A stretch of 24,000 nucleotides of DNA from an uncultured Bacteroidales bacterium. Lineage in GTDB: Bacteria > Bacteroidota > Bacteroidia > Bacteroidales > WCHB1-69. Of this stretch, positions 1-8,529 are shown in pieces; positions within the stretch are counted from its first letter, which is position 1; each line of letters begins with the position of its first letter. A program made the position numbers and the translations under genes. The notes beneath the pieces were generated by a model that worked only from the letters and a program-made list of their open reading frames with translations, searched no databases and was not told the DNA's origin. Location: assembly GCA_937949745.1 (NCBI GenBank), contig CALECM010000042.1, forward strand, positions 1 to 24,000, in the 5' to 3' direction.

Positions 1-726
1 AAATTCACCAATTCTATTCTATGGGGGAATAAACATACGGGAAACCATTTACCGAATGACAGGAATTTTGATAATGTTTATGACAGCACTGCATTATGGA
101 GATACAACATATTGGAGAACTGTATACAAAACGGAAAATGGCAGAAAAAATATGGCACGAACCTGGGAAATAACCATAATGTATCGCCGAATTTCTACCA
201 GGAATGCGATGCTTCACAGAATTCAACCATATCCGGTAATTTCCGGATTTCTCCATTCGGACCGGCATGCAATACAGGACTCAATGATGTAAATCCCTAT
301 GATAAGGACATAGAAGGAAGACCCAGGCGGTTTGGCGATAACATAGATATCGGAGCGTATGAAATGCAATATCATGAATACCGTGATTGCGGGCTGTTAC
401 AAAACACACTACACCGGATTTCTCCGGTTCCGGGAGTAAAATCTCCTGTGGTCGGCGATGTATATAAATCAAATAAAGAAACCATCTATCCGAATCCCGC
501 AAAAAAGGGAGAATTCATTACCATTGAATTACCTGAAATTCCGGGAGAATCACATTCATGGATCATTGAAATCTACCATACTTCCGGCATTAAATTATGC
601 ACTAATGAGATGGTTAGCGGAAATACGTCCCGGGTTCGACTTCCCGACAAAAGCGGATTATACATGATCTTAATAAAATCCGGTGACGGCGCTCCTTTCA
701 AATGTGAGAAACTGATCGTCATTTAA
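1..726 (+). CDS. Secreted beta-helix-like protein with T9SS C-terminal sorting domain (5' end cut off)
   Basis: The frame is open from base 1 to TAA at 724-726, giving 241 residues of a protein whose start lies outside the window. The first residues contain NSILWGN, a motif typical of parallel beta-helix (Pmp-like) surface proteins. About residues 92-120 hold a CNTG...D-x-EGRPR...DIGAYE pattern, the signature of 'choice-of-anchor Q' repeats that close such helices. The last ~80 residues (from YPNPAKKG, with SGLYMILIKSG, ending EKLIVI) fit a type A T9SS sorting domain, which directs export across the outer membrane and is cleaved on attachment. The ligand or substrate cannot be told from this part. 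It is transcribed towards another T9SS cargo gene, and a bidirectional terminator lies between them. The secretion call is strong; the beta-helix call rests on short motifs. Confidence 0.85.
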   Translation, partial: KFTNSILWGNKHTGNHLPNDRNFDNVYDSTALWRYNILENCIQNGKWQKKYGTNLGNNHNVSPNFYQECDASQNSTISGNFRISPFGPACNTGLNDVNPYDKDIEGRPRRFGDNIDIGAYEMQYHEYRDCGLLQNTLHRISPVPGVKSPVVGDVYKSNKETIYPNPAKKGEFITIELPEIPGESHSWIIEIYHTSGIKLCTNEMVSGNTSRVRLPDKSGLYMILIKSGDGAPFKCEKLIVI

Positions 727-778
727 TTGATGATACGGTCCAAACCTTTATTCCCATCCAATTGGCCGTAAAAAATAA

Positions 779-807
779 AAAAGGTTGAGTCTGAGACTCA
801 ACCTTTT
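779..807. terminator. Bidirectional intrinsic terminator between convergent genes
   Basis: Perfect inverted repeat with 14-base arms (779-792 and 794-807) around a central G; in practice it folds with a loop of about 5 bases. The arms end in A-runs on the left and T-runs on the right, so each strand reads a stem followed by U residues. It lies between the stop of the beta-helix gene (726) and the stop of the FN3 gene (830), as expected for a shared terminator of convergent genes. Confidence 0.85.
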
Positions 808-829
808 CACTATGTAATAACGATATCAT

Positions 830-3800
830 TTAGTTTTTGATAAACTTTTTAGTGACTACGCCATTCTTCCCTTCAAGCCGTATAAAATAAACACCCGGCT
901 CGTAAGAAGATACATTGATCTCTAATTTTTGCGTATCCATAATACGTTCGTTATGCAATACCTGTCCTAAAAGGTTGATCACACTTATCGTTTCAAAACC
1001 GGCATCGGCTTTAACCTGAAGTTTATTTTGAGCAGGATTCGGGTAGATGACCACATTCCTACCGGCATTTACTTCATTGATACCTATTCCATCATGTGTT
1101 CTAAAAGTAAATTCGGCAAACTCGCTGTAGTAATTTTCATCACACTTGGTTCTTATGTTTATCTTATATTCAGTATCGGGTGTAAGACCTGAAAAATTAA
1201 AGAAAGTATCGGTCAGGAAAACAGTTTCACCATATTGTTCGTCTGCACTTTTCTTATAAGAAAACTCCCATCCCATTTCATCGCCGTTTCTCATCCAGGT
1301 AGCGGTCGCAGAAGACTTGGTGATATCAATCACAGATACCTGGGCTGATGAACAAGGAGTACGCAAAGTTGTAAAATCAACGATATTGGAATAAATACTG
1401 GTATCGCCGTCGCCGCAAACCGTTCTTAATCTGACCTGGTATTCAGTCGAATCCGTCAGTGTAGTAAAAGCATGTTGCGGATAAGTATTTACATCAATAG
1501 CAGTCCAATCTTCATCTCCTTTCAATTTATACTCAACCTGCCAATGGTCTGCATCATCTTCCTGAGTCCATGTTACAAATGCTCCGTTATGCAATATATT
1601 GGATACATTGACATTCTTTGCCGAAACACAGCTGTTATATGTAATAGAGATATTATCTATAGCGCCCGGTGGTTGATTATCCTGTGAAACATTACTTCTC
1701 CAGTCTAAAACCAGACGCACCAGTGTATCGGAATAAAAAGAAGGAAGGGTATATGTATTCTGACTCCAGTCTGATGATCCGTTTAACTCTGCTATGGAAG
1801 TAATATATCTTATACCGATAGGTAATAATACATTATTTTCATTTAAGTAAAGAATGCTGTCACCAATAGATAATTCCATATAATCCTGATTTTCCTGTCC
1901 TAAACATCTCCAATCAAAGGTTAAAATAAATTCTCCGCCTGTTACGGAAGGAAAGCGTACATCACGGATAGCATAAGTTCCGTATGTGTATCCTTCATAA
2001 GCATTAGTTAATCCTTCGTCATTGGAAATATAAAGGGTTTTGCCTCTTTCAGGAGCGATATTAGTCGCGGAGCCAATGAACCATCCATTTTCCCTGTTGG
2101 CGATTAACCAATGTTTATTCAGATCATCGTCTTCAAAATCACATATAAATGGCACTGTAAGCGGTATTTGACCTGTTTTAACCGTAGCTTTCAATGACCA
2201 GGTGCTGGTGTCACCTTCCCCACAGAATCTTCTTACATAAAAATCATACCGGGTTTCAGGATCCAAACCGTCAACCTGATACCAGTTCGTGTCCGTTCCT
2301 ATCATATTCCCCAAACCTTTGGTGAAACCGGCTAAGCCATACTCAATAATCCATTCCGCATTATCTTCATCGTCAGTAACCCATTCCAAATCAACAGTGT
2401 TGGCCGTCGGACGTTTCCCTTCCAAACCGGTAGGAACCGGGCAATCCATGGGAACAATGGAAATATTCCTGATCGTTCCTGCAGGGGCAACATCCGGATT
2501 ATTTCCACTCGGAGTATACCATTCAAAATATAAACGGTTGGTTTTATTACCATAATTACTTGAAAGAATATAATTCATGGTCTGCCAGTCTGAATTGGCT
2601 GATAATCTTGTAGCAACAGGCAATGCGGTTGATGAAATAATCCCGGGACCCGAAATTACATCCGTTAAATTGGTATCAATAAAAACATTTATATAAGAAA
2701 ATGAAGATGGATTACGCCATTCAATAGAGATTTGATATTCACGAGTTTCTTCATCAAAAGCAATATCGCGGTATGCCCATACGGAAGAATTACTTCCGGT
2801 ATTTATAATATAATTGTTGGTAACACCTCCATCGTTCGAAACATAGAGAGAATAAGTATTCTCGGATGTATTATTTCCTTCGGTACCTATTACCCACTCA
2901 TTTTCATATAATTCACCGGCAAAAGTCCAGTTATCCCTTTCAGCCTGTAAAGTAAATTCCGATTGATACGGCAATGTACCCGGAATCTGGGAAGTTCTGA
3001 AACGGAAAGGAGTGGAATACCAGCTAAAGGATTCATCGTTACATTTAGCTTTCACGTATACATCATAGAAAGTGTTATCCGCAAGATCAAGCAAGGATAT
3101 ATCCGAAAATCCAATGGCTTCAAATGAATTGCTACCGGTTCCCGGTTCAAAGCCGGTCACATCATATTCCACGATCCAGGGGCCGGCAAAGTTCTGCGGG
3201 TCCCAGCTTAACATTAATTCTCCTTCATATTCGAAAACTTCCAATTTAATCGGAACATCACAGGCAGAAGGTCTGTCAATTACTATATCGTCTACCATTA
3301 GGGTTCCTGTGCCGCTATTCATCCAGCGTAAAGTGATCCATGAACCTTCACCTTCATAATCAGCGAAAGAAACCACTTTATACTCCCATATATTTTCCTG
3401 TTCGGCATAAATTGTATCCACCGGCACGAAACTGGTAGCGACATTCGGATCACTCATAATTCCCACGATAAAAAACTGGGAACTGTTATTTTCTGAAAAC
3501 CTGGTCCATAATGACATTTCATAATCGGTAATATCATTCTGCTCATCAAGATTTGTTAAGGTTATTTCACTGTATGAAGAAGCGACAGCCTTAAATTCCA
3601 GTACATTAAAACGACTATGGTAGGCTGTAGTATCATCCTGCCGGGCACGTTTAATTACCGGCTCATTTCCGGCAACAGGCGCTTTTCCCATCCAACCGAA
3701 AGGAAGGGTTCCGTCGGTATAACTATCGAAACTTTCCCTGAACGGAAGTACCAGCGAAGGTAAAGAGGTCCTAAAAGTACCGGTAACGCTCCAATCCGAA

Positions 3801-5545
3801 AGATCTTCATACCCACAAATTGTCATCACACGAAATTCATATTCCGTATTGCCTATTCCGTTCTCTATCGTAAAAACCGGCGCATCCAGTGCTACTTCAC
3901 CGGAAGAAGTCCAGTCGTTTTCGCCTACTTCCCTGTATTCCACCTTATACTGGGCGTTCTGCGTAACGCGGGCCCATGTTAAAGTAGCCCCGGATTGGTT
4001 TATATCCGAAACATTGACATAAGAAGGGGGAATACATTCGAAATTTCCGCAATTTAATAAACGGATATTATTACGGTAGGTAGTAATTGCGGTAGCCATA
4101 CCAGGAGGAGCGCTTGCGGAAACGAAGCCGTCTCCTGCCCAATGCATGGTCCTTTGTGCTTCGGAATCATGCGTATAAAAATTACGTGCGGTAGTACTCA
4201 AAAGATCGTTAGTATTATCCGCGACAACGACAGCCAGATTTTTCTCTCGTTGATAAATAAAGATCGAATCAAAAGCAATATTTACCCATCCATCGCTACT
4301 TAAATCCGCGTAACCGTTAAATACCTGTTTTAATTCACGTGCCCCTATCCAGTTGGGAGCGCTTAATCCGTCAAAGGTAGTTTTATCTGTTTCTCCCAAA
4401 TAAATCGTAAGAAGCCTTGTGCTATATTCAGGATGTTCACCCTCACATTGGAAAGCAATACCCGTAACCGTATGCACATCGGTCGGGACTTCATTCATCA
4501 GGAATATTTGCTGGGTAAAAGAACGCCTTGATGCGAAGTCGACCGGGATCTTATTCCCATCGGTATTACCCGTTCCCTCACCTATATTCTGTCCCACATA
4601 AGAAGGACATCGTGTCAAAGGAAGAAATTCAACATAATCACTGGTATCGGAAGCACATGCCGCCTTGATCCTGACGTCATAATAGGTCAATTGATCCAGG
4701 TTTTCGATAATGGCATTCCTTTCATTTCCCTGTACAACGATCTCATTCCACACGGATTCGGTATCTTTTTTATATTCTATGATATAAGTTTCCGGATCAG
4801 ATACACCACCTTCCCAATTCAGGTAGACGGCATTATAACTGATATTGGCAATATTCACATTCGCGGGTTCAACACAGGATGCCTGCATGGTTATCTCAAA
4901 ATCATCAAAATATGTATCACTGGAGTTTAAGGGAGCCATTATAGCTAAATATCTGTGACCTATTAGATGACCTGCCAAAGATATTTCACGGGTATGCCAT
5001 ACTCCTACCTGTCCAGTCGAAACATCCAGATAATCTATTCGGGAAAATGAACCGGCATTAGCCGGATCCATCACTCCTATTTCAAAAGCTCCGTTTCCCT
5101 GAGCTGAACTTGCCGGTTTAAATTTAAATTTTACTACCAGGTTTTCCATAGGAATATCCTCACCAATTGGAGGAAAAATCAGAAAAGATGGATTTGCACC
5201 CCCCGCTTTCATCATTTGTGCGATATTATCTACTCCTTCAATAATAGGGTTAGGCCTTATAAAAAAATATGGAGAATGACTAGTAGTACTAGGTATTTTA
5301 TTAAAACATGTTCCTACTGTATGAGGACCCTGTGGCCCGGTTTCAAAATTTTCTGTCCACGGCAATTCCGTAATCGCACACGGATCATCCTGATTTTGGG
5401 TACCTATCAGGAAGGCGTTTAAATCATTAACCGGATTTTCTAAATTCCGTTGCCACGGATTTCCCGCGGATAGGGTAGTGCCCGCCATGACCAGCCACAC
5501 TACCAAAAAGGATATGACTCCTTTAAAAAAATCACATTTTCTCAT
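830..5545 (-). CDS. Giant secreted mosaic protein: four jelly-roll modules, six fibronectin III modules, T9SS sorting domain
   Basis: A 1571-residue extracellular protein. Residues 1-27 form a Sec signal peptide (MRKCDFF, then a hydrophobic core, then TTLSAG). Jelly-roll ('choice-of-anchor J'/MAM-like) modules are near 55-223, 601-761, 857-1034 and 1127-1305; three open with LP/VPF-x-x-x-F-type strands and all close with a D(D/N)-I-like strand. FN3 modules begin at Cys224, 504, 762, 1035, 1306 and 1398. Residues ~314-503 form a separate beta-rich module (SFTQQIFLMNE, TIYLGETDKTTF, NLAVVVADNT) often seen in Bacteroidota surface proteins. From IYPNPAQNK (Tyr1501) to the end is a type A T9SS sorting domain with PGVYFIRLEG and terminal KKFIKN. 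No protease or glycosidase catalytic motif was recognised, so adhesion or matrix binding is likelier, but this is inference. It follows atpF on the same strand after 177 bases in which I see neither a terminator nor a clear promoter. Confidence 0.9.
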   Translation of the reverse strand: MRKCDFFKGVISFLVVWLVMAGTTLSAGNPWQRNLENPVNDLNAFLIGTQNQDDPCAITELPWTENFETGPQGPHTVGTCFNKIPSTTSHSPYFFIRPNPIIEGVDNIAQMMKAGGANPSFLIFPPIGEDIPMENLVVKFKFKPASSAQGNGAFEIGVMDPANAGSFSRIDYLDVSTGQVGVWHTREISLAGHLIGHRYLAIMAPLNSSDTYFDDFEITMQASCVEPANVNIANISYNAVYLNWEGGVSDPETYIIEYKKDTESVWNEIVVQGNERNAIIENLDQLTYYDVRIKAACASDTSDYVEFLPLTRCPSYVGQNIGEGTGNTDGNKIPVDFASRRSFTQQIFLMNEVPTDVHTVTGIAFQCEGEHPEYSTRLLTIYLGETDKTTFDGLSAPNWIGARELKQVFNGYADLSSDGWVNIAFDSIFIYQREKNLAVVVADNTNDLLSTTARNFYTHDSEAQRTMHWAGDGFVSASAPPGMATAITTYRNNIRLLNCGNFECIPPSYVNVSDINQSGATLTWARVTQNAQYKVEYREVGENDWTSSGEVALDAPVFTIENGIGNTEYEFRVMTICGYEDLSDWSVTGTFRTSLPSLVLPFRESFDSYTDGTLPFGWMGKAPVAGNEPVIKRARQDDTTAYHSRFNVLEFKAVASSYSEITLTNLDEQNDITDYEMSLWTRFSENNSSQFFIVGIMSDPNVATSFVPVDTIYAEQENIWEYKVVSFADYEGEGSWITLRWMNSGTGTLMVDDIVIDRPSACDVPIKLEVFEYEGELMLSWDPQNFAGPWIVEYDVTGFEPGTGSNSFEAIGFSDISLLDLADNTFYDVYVKAKCNDESFSWYSTPFRFRTSQIPGTLPYQSEFTLQAERDNWTFAGELYENEWVIGTEGNNTSENTYSLYVSNDGGVTNNYIINTGSNSSVWAYRDIAFDEETREYQISIEWRNPSSFSYINVFIDTNLTDVISGPGIISSTALPVATRLSANSDWQTMNYILSSNYGNKTNRLYFEWYTPSGNNPDVAPAGTIRNISIVPMDCPVPTGLEGKRPTANTVDLEWVTDDEDNAEWIIEYGLAGFTKGLGNMIGTDTNWYQVDGLDPETRYDFYVRRFCGEGDTSTWSLKATVKTGQIPLTVPFICDFEDDDLNKHWLIANRENGWFIGSATNIAPERGKTLYISNDEGLTNAYEGYTYGTYAIRDVRFPSVTGGEFILTFDWRCLGQENQDYMELSIGDSILYLNENNVLLPIGIRYITSIAELNGSSDWSQNTYTLPSFYSDTLVRLVLDWRSNVSQDNQPPGAIDNISITYNSCVSAKNVNVSNILHNGAFVTWTQEDDADHWQVEYKLKGDEDWTAIDVNTYPQHAFTTLTDSTEYQVRLRTVCGDGDTSIYSNIVDFTTLRTPCSSAQVSVIDITKSSATATWMRNGDEMGWEFSYKKSADEQYGETVFLTDTFFNFSGLTPDTEYKINIRTKCDENYYSEFAEFTFRTHDGIGINEVNAGRNVVIYPNPAQNKLQVKADAGFETISVINLLGQVLHNERIMDTQKLEINVSSYEPGVYFIRLEGKNGVVTKKFIKN

Positions 5546-5722
5546 ACAATAAATTTAATTGGTGAATAATTTTGGTTATAATTGTGAATTAGTTTGCATG
5601 ATAAACGCTCCATAATAAACAAATTAGAGTTGGAATGAACTTATTTTATAAGAGTTTAACAGTACGGGAAGAGCAATGTTTAATACGGGTAACGAAATAT
5701 ATAAAAATAATAAATTTGATAT

Positions 5723-6217
5723 TTAATTGAGGTGGACTTCATGCATCCATTTCTCAACCAGTTCCTCACTTTTCTTTTTATCCGATAATTCCTGACGGAG
5801 TACTTTTTCCGCGATCTCGATCGACATATTGGCGATCTCGTTTTTAATATCGGTCACCGCTTTCATTTTTTCGAAATGAATGGTTTTTTTGGCATCTTCG
5901 ATCAGGGCGTTCGCCTCTTTATTCGCTTTCGCTTTGGCATCCTCATACATCTTATCCCGCAATTTACGGGCATCATCCAAAATCGCATCCCGTTCTTCCT
6001 TGGCCTGTGCCAGTAATTTCTGATGCTCCGCCTGTAAACGGTTCATATCCTGCCGTACCATATCGGCAGCGGCCAGCTGGTCCTGGATATGTTTTTCCCG
6101 TTTGGCGATCGCACCCACGATAACGGGCCACGCGTATTTGGCGAGTATAAAAAATAATATTCCAAAACCTATAAGCATCCAAAAAACCAATCCGAATGAG
6201 GGGTTTATCAATTCCAT
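5723..6217 (-). CDS. atpF: F0F1 ATP synthase subunit b
   Basis: 164 residues, the usual length for bacterial subunit b. Subunit b is the peripheral stator stalk joining the membrane sector to F1. One N-terminal membrane helix spans about residues 8-30 (FGLVFWMLIGFGILFFILAK) and is followed by a long, charged, Ala/Glu/Lys-rich coiled coil (from about 35 to the C-terminus), the family layout. It is third in atpB-atpE-atpF. The genes normally next in Bacteroidota (atpH, atpA, atpG) are absent; a T9SS cargo gene follows instead. The start MELINPSFGLVF places the membrane helix at the usual distance from the N-terminus. Confidence 0.95.
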   Translation of the reverse strand: MELINPSFGLVFWMLIGFGILFFILAKYAWPVIVGAIAKREKHIQDQLAAADMVRQDMNRLQAEHQKLLAQAKEERDAILDDARKLRDKMYEDAKAKANKEANALIEDAKKTIHFEKMKAVTDIKNEIANMSIEIAEKVLRQELSDKKKSEELVEKWMHEVHLN

Positions 6218-6278
6218 AATCTAGATTTCTTTAAAATGATCGTTTTTTATTATAATTTCAATTCCATTCATCATAAGG

Positions 6279-6308
6279 ATGCCTTCCCGCCAACCGCGGG
6301 AAAGGCAT
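6279..6308 (-). other. Intercistronic hairpin between atpE and atpF
   Basis: Inverted repeat ATGCCTTCCCGC / GCGGGAAAGGCAT, with a 12-13 bp GC-rich stem, one bulged base and a 5-base loop (6291-6295). It lies after the atpE stop and before the atpF start. No T-run follows on the minus strand, so it does not look like a Rho-independent terminator. An RNA processing or stability element that lets atpE outpace atpF is plausible, because subunit c is needed in many copies, but that role is inferred. Confidence 0.65.
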
Positions 6309-6322
6309 TCTCAATTTTCTGC

Positions 6323-6580
6323 TTACGCGATGGCGATAAGCAAACAAACCACAATAGCAAAAAGCGCCACACCTTCGATGAAGGCTGCAGTAAGGATCAT
6401 ATTGGTCTGGATACTTCCGCTGGCTTCCGGTTGACGAGCGATAGATTCTACCGCCGCTTTACCGATCTGGCCGATACCGATTCCTGCTGCAATGGCTGCA
6501 ATACCTGCGCCCAGAGCGGCTCCCATTTTTCCGATAGGAGCTAAATCCATGGCTGCCTGTAATAAAGTTAATGCTGTCAT
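6323..6580 (-). CDS. atpE: F0F1 ATP synthase subunit c
   Basis: 85 residues forming two hydrophobic helices, the rotor ring proteolipid. Helix 1 carries the glycine-rich stretch (GAGIAAIAAGIGIGQIG), the polar loop reads ESIARQPEAS, and helix 2 carries the ion-binding carboxylate Glu69 in AAFIEGVALF. The residues that bind Na+ in sodium-type rings (a Gln in helix 1, Ser/Thr directly after the Glu, and a Tyr four residues further) are here Ile, Gly/Val and Phe, which points to proton coupling. It lies 36 bases after atpB and is followed by a strong intercistronic hairpin. Confidence 0.96.
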   Translation of the reverse strand: MTALTLLQAAMDLAPIGKMGAALGAGIAAIAAGIGIGQIGKAAVESIARQPEASGSIQTNMILTAAFIEGVALFAIVVCLLIAIA

Positions 6581-6616
6581 AAAAAATAAATTAAGGTTAA
6601 GTAATGATGATGTTTT

Positions 6617-7777
6617 TTAAGAACATTCTTCTGATGCTAAAGCCACATGTTTTTCTTCATGATGTCCGTCATCCAATGCCATACCGATATACAAGGCCGA
6701 AAGGAGCGTAAATACGAAAGCCTGTACAAAAGCCACGATCAGTTCCAGCATACCCATGAAGAGATAAAAAATAAGCGAAACTACAGATACTCCGAAACCC
6801 GCTACCGGGGTCATCTGGCCGAAAATAAATATTAAACTGACGAATCCGAGAATAATGATATGCCCGCCGGTAATATTGGCAAAAAGACGTATCATGAGTA
6901 CCAACGGCTTGGTTATCACACCTACGAATTCGACGATCGGCATGATCGGAATAGGGATTTTAAGCCACCACGGAACACCGGGTGTATTAAAAATATGTTT
7001 CCAGTAATTCTTGGTGGAAGAAAACAAAGTAACCATAAAAGTAATCAGCGCTAGCGTTGCCGTTACCGCGATATTACCAGTCAGGTTGGCTCCTCCCGGA
7101 AATATAGGTACAAGTCCCATTATATTATTGATGAGAATAAAGAAAAACAAAGTCAGTAAATAGGGAAGATATTTGTTATATTTCGCTTCACCTATAGAAG
7201 GCCGGGCGATCTCATCCCGGACAAATAAAATGACCACTTCCAGAATAGATTGCAGTCCTTTGGGCGCTTTACACGGATTGGCCTTATATCTTCTACTGAT
7301 ATAGATAAATATCCAACAAATCAGGATAATAGAAATAAAAAGGGAACAAACATTTTTAGTAATGGATATGTCCAAAATCTTAGCTTCCGAATCAATTGCC
7401 GGAATCATTTCTTCCGTAATATGACCGGTATAGCCGGCGTATTCTCCTTTTAATTTTACGATTTTGTTCTTCGTATTTTCCGTGAAACCCAAAGCGTAGC
7501 CTTTGTAAGCATCATGCCCATGGTGAAATTTACCGGACATAAAGCAAACAGGTTTTCCATGGTCGAATAATATAATGGGCAACGGAATGGAAACATCATG
7601 TCCCTTATACGTAATAATGTGCCATCCGTATGAATCCAGCACATGGTCGATGATAAAAGGACCCGGTTCAAAATTATCCAATTCTTCCGTTGAAGCGGAT
7701 AAAGGAATGGAAGAAAAAAACATCAAACATACGAACAACAGTTTGAAAAAATTCTTTATTTTTTTATTGTAAGTCAT
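6617..7777 (-). CDS. atpB: F0F1 ATP synthase subunit a
   Basis: 386 residues, longer than the ~270 of E. coli subunit a. The extra ~140 N-terminal residues comprise a signal-like hydrophobic segment (about 10-29) and a hydrophilic region with HGKPVCF and KFHHGHD, an extension known in Bacteroidota AtpB. The membrane core follows from about residue 142. The essential stator arginine is Arg297 in MIRLFANITGGH, which faces the subunit c carboxylate during proton translocation. The C-terminus is rich in His and Glu. It is first in the atpBEF row. The genes that usually precede atpB in this phylum (atpD, atpC and small membrane proteins) are not here. A -7-like element lies upstream at 7845-7852. 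Confidence 0.95.
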   Translation of the reverse strand: MTYNKKIKNFFKLLFVCLMFFSSIPLSASTEELDNFEPGPFIIDHVLDSYGWHIITYKGHDVSIPLPIILFDHGKPVCFMSGKFHHGHDAYKGYALGFTENTKNKIVKLKGEYAGYTGHITEEMIPAIDSEAKILDISITKNVCSLFISIILICWIFIYISRRYKANPCKAPKGLQSILEVVILFVRDEIARPSIGEAKYNKYLPYLLTLFFFILINNIMGLVPIFPGGANLTGNIAVTATLALITFMVTLFSSTKNYWKHIFNTPGVPWWLKIPIPIMPIVEFVGVITKPLVLMIRLFANITGGHIIILGFVSLIFIFGQMTPVAGFGVSVVSLIFYLFMGMLELIVAFVQAFVFTLLSALYIGMALDDGHHEEKHVALASEECS

Positions 7778-7844
7778 AATTAACTAATGTCTTAGCACTA
7801 AAAACAATACCAAAGGATTCCCTTTTTTTGAAGGACGCAATATA

Positions 7845-7852
7845 CAAATTTA
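7845..7852 (-). promoter_or_regulatory. Candidate Bacteroidota -7 element for atpBEF
   Basis: Read on the minus strand this is TAAATTTG, matching the TAnnTTTG -7 consensus of the Bacteroidota primary sigma factor, 68 bases before the atpB start. I found no convincing TTG/TTTG -33 element at the usual distance, and the region is AT-rich, so the match could be chance. Confidence 0.4.
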
Positions 7853-7922
7853 ATTATCAATCATAAAAAAAATTTATCTTGCCTGATTTTAATTTAAAAA
7901 AATAAAATTCGGATTTGAAACA

Positions 7923-8432
7923 CTATTCACCCAATACTTTTTCCAGGGCTACTCTTTGATTACCGTCAGCCAGATAAATAATACCGCAAACCTTGTATCC
8001 TTTCTTTTGCAGCAATCCGCGCATTGGAATATTGCCTTCGTGGGTATCGATCCTAATACTTCTCATTCCATAATCTATAACCATATCCTCAATGTTATCC
8101 ATCAAAAAAGAGGCTGTTCCCGCCTGCTTGTATTGTCGCTTTACGGCCAGCCGGTGAACTACGGCATAGTCATCATCGGTGATCCATGCCCCGTTATGGA
8201 TATCGGCATAGGTGGGTTCACCGGAGAATAACACAGCCGCCGTGGCTACTATTTTATCATCCCGGAACAGCACATAGCTATTGCCGCCGGCAATATCGTT
8301 CTCAATAACGGAAACAGAAGGATAACCGTTCTGCCACTGGTTTATTCCAAGATTTTGAAGCGCTTCCTGCGCATCCCGGACGATTTCCATGATAGCGGGA
8401 ATATCTTCCGTTGTGGATTTCCTGAATATCAT
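7923..8432 (-). CDS. GNAT-family N-acetyltransferase
   Basis: 169 residues from the ATG at 8430-8432. The Gcn5-related fold is visible: an N-terminal FRKSTTEDIPAIMEIV helix, a central strand VVHRLAVKRQYKQAGTASFL corresponding to motif A (acetyl-CoA pyrophosphate loop, a Q/R-x-x-G-x-A variant), and a C-terminal N-x-x-x-x-x-LLQKKGYK motif. Such enzymes transfer acetyl from acetyl-CoA to an amine; the acceptor is unknown. The frame can be extended to 8456, but those bases lie in the stem and T-run of a terminator for the upstream gene, so the MIFRKSTTED start is preferred (the ATG at 8442-8444 is the alternative). It is followed after 145 bases by atpB. Confidence 0.85.
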   Translation of the reverse strand: MIFRKSTTEDIPAIMEIVRDAQEALQNLGINQWQNGYPSVSVIENDIAGGNSYVLFRDDKIVATAAVLFSGEPTYADIHNGAWITDDDYAVVHRLAVKRQYKQAGTASFLMDNIEDMVIDYGMRSIRIDTHEGNIPMRGLLQKKGYKVCGIIYLADGNQRVALEKVLGE

Positions 8433-8446
8433 ATTCAAATACATAG

Positions 8447-8520
8447 AAAAAACCACTTAAAATACCCGGAGATTATTCTCCCGCATGATTTCCAGAAACG
8501 GAAACCGGCATTTTAAGTGG
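8447..8520 (-). terminator. Intrinsic terminator of the carboxyltransferase gene
   Basis: On the minus strand, ATGCCGG-type sequence pairs over an 11-bp outer arm (8510-8520 with 8453-8463) and an inner CCGG (8505-8508 with 8466-8469). A small nested TTTCC/GGAAA stem (8489-8493 with 8500-8504) sits inside. The 3' arm AAGTGG is followed directly by six T residues (8447-8452 as A on the plus strand). It starts just after the stop at 8530, and its T-run overlaps the longest version of the next reading frame. Confidence 0.75.
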
Positions 8521-8529
8521 CTGATAATA

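Noticed and set aside
5651..5690. Near direct repeat GTTTAA(cag)TACGGG downstream of atpF
   Set aside because: Only two imperfect copies, no hairpin and no spacing that fits an operator or array; likely chance.
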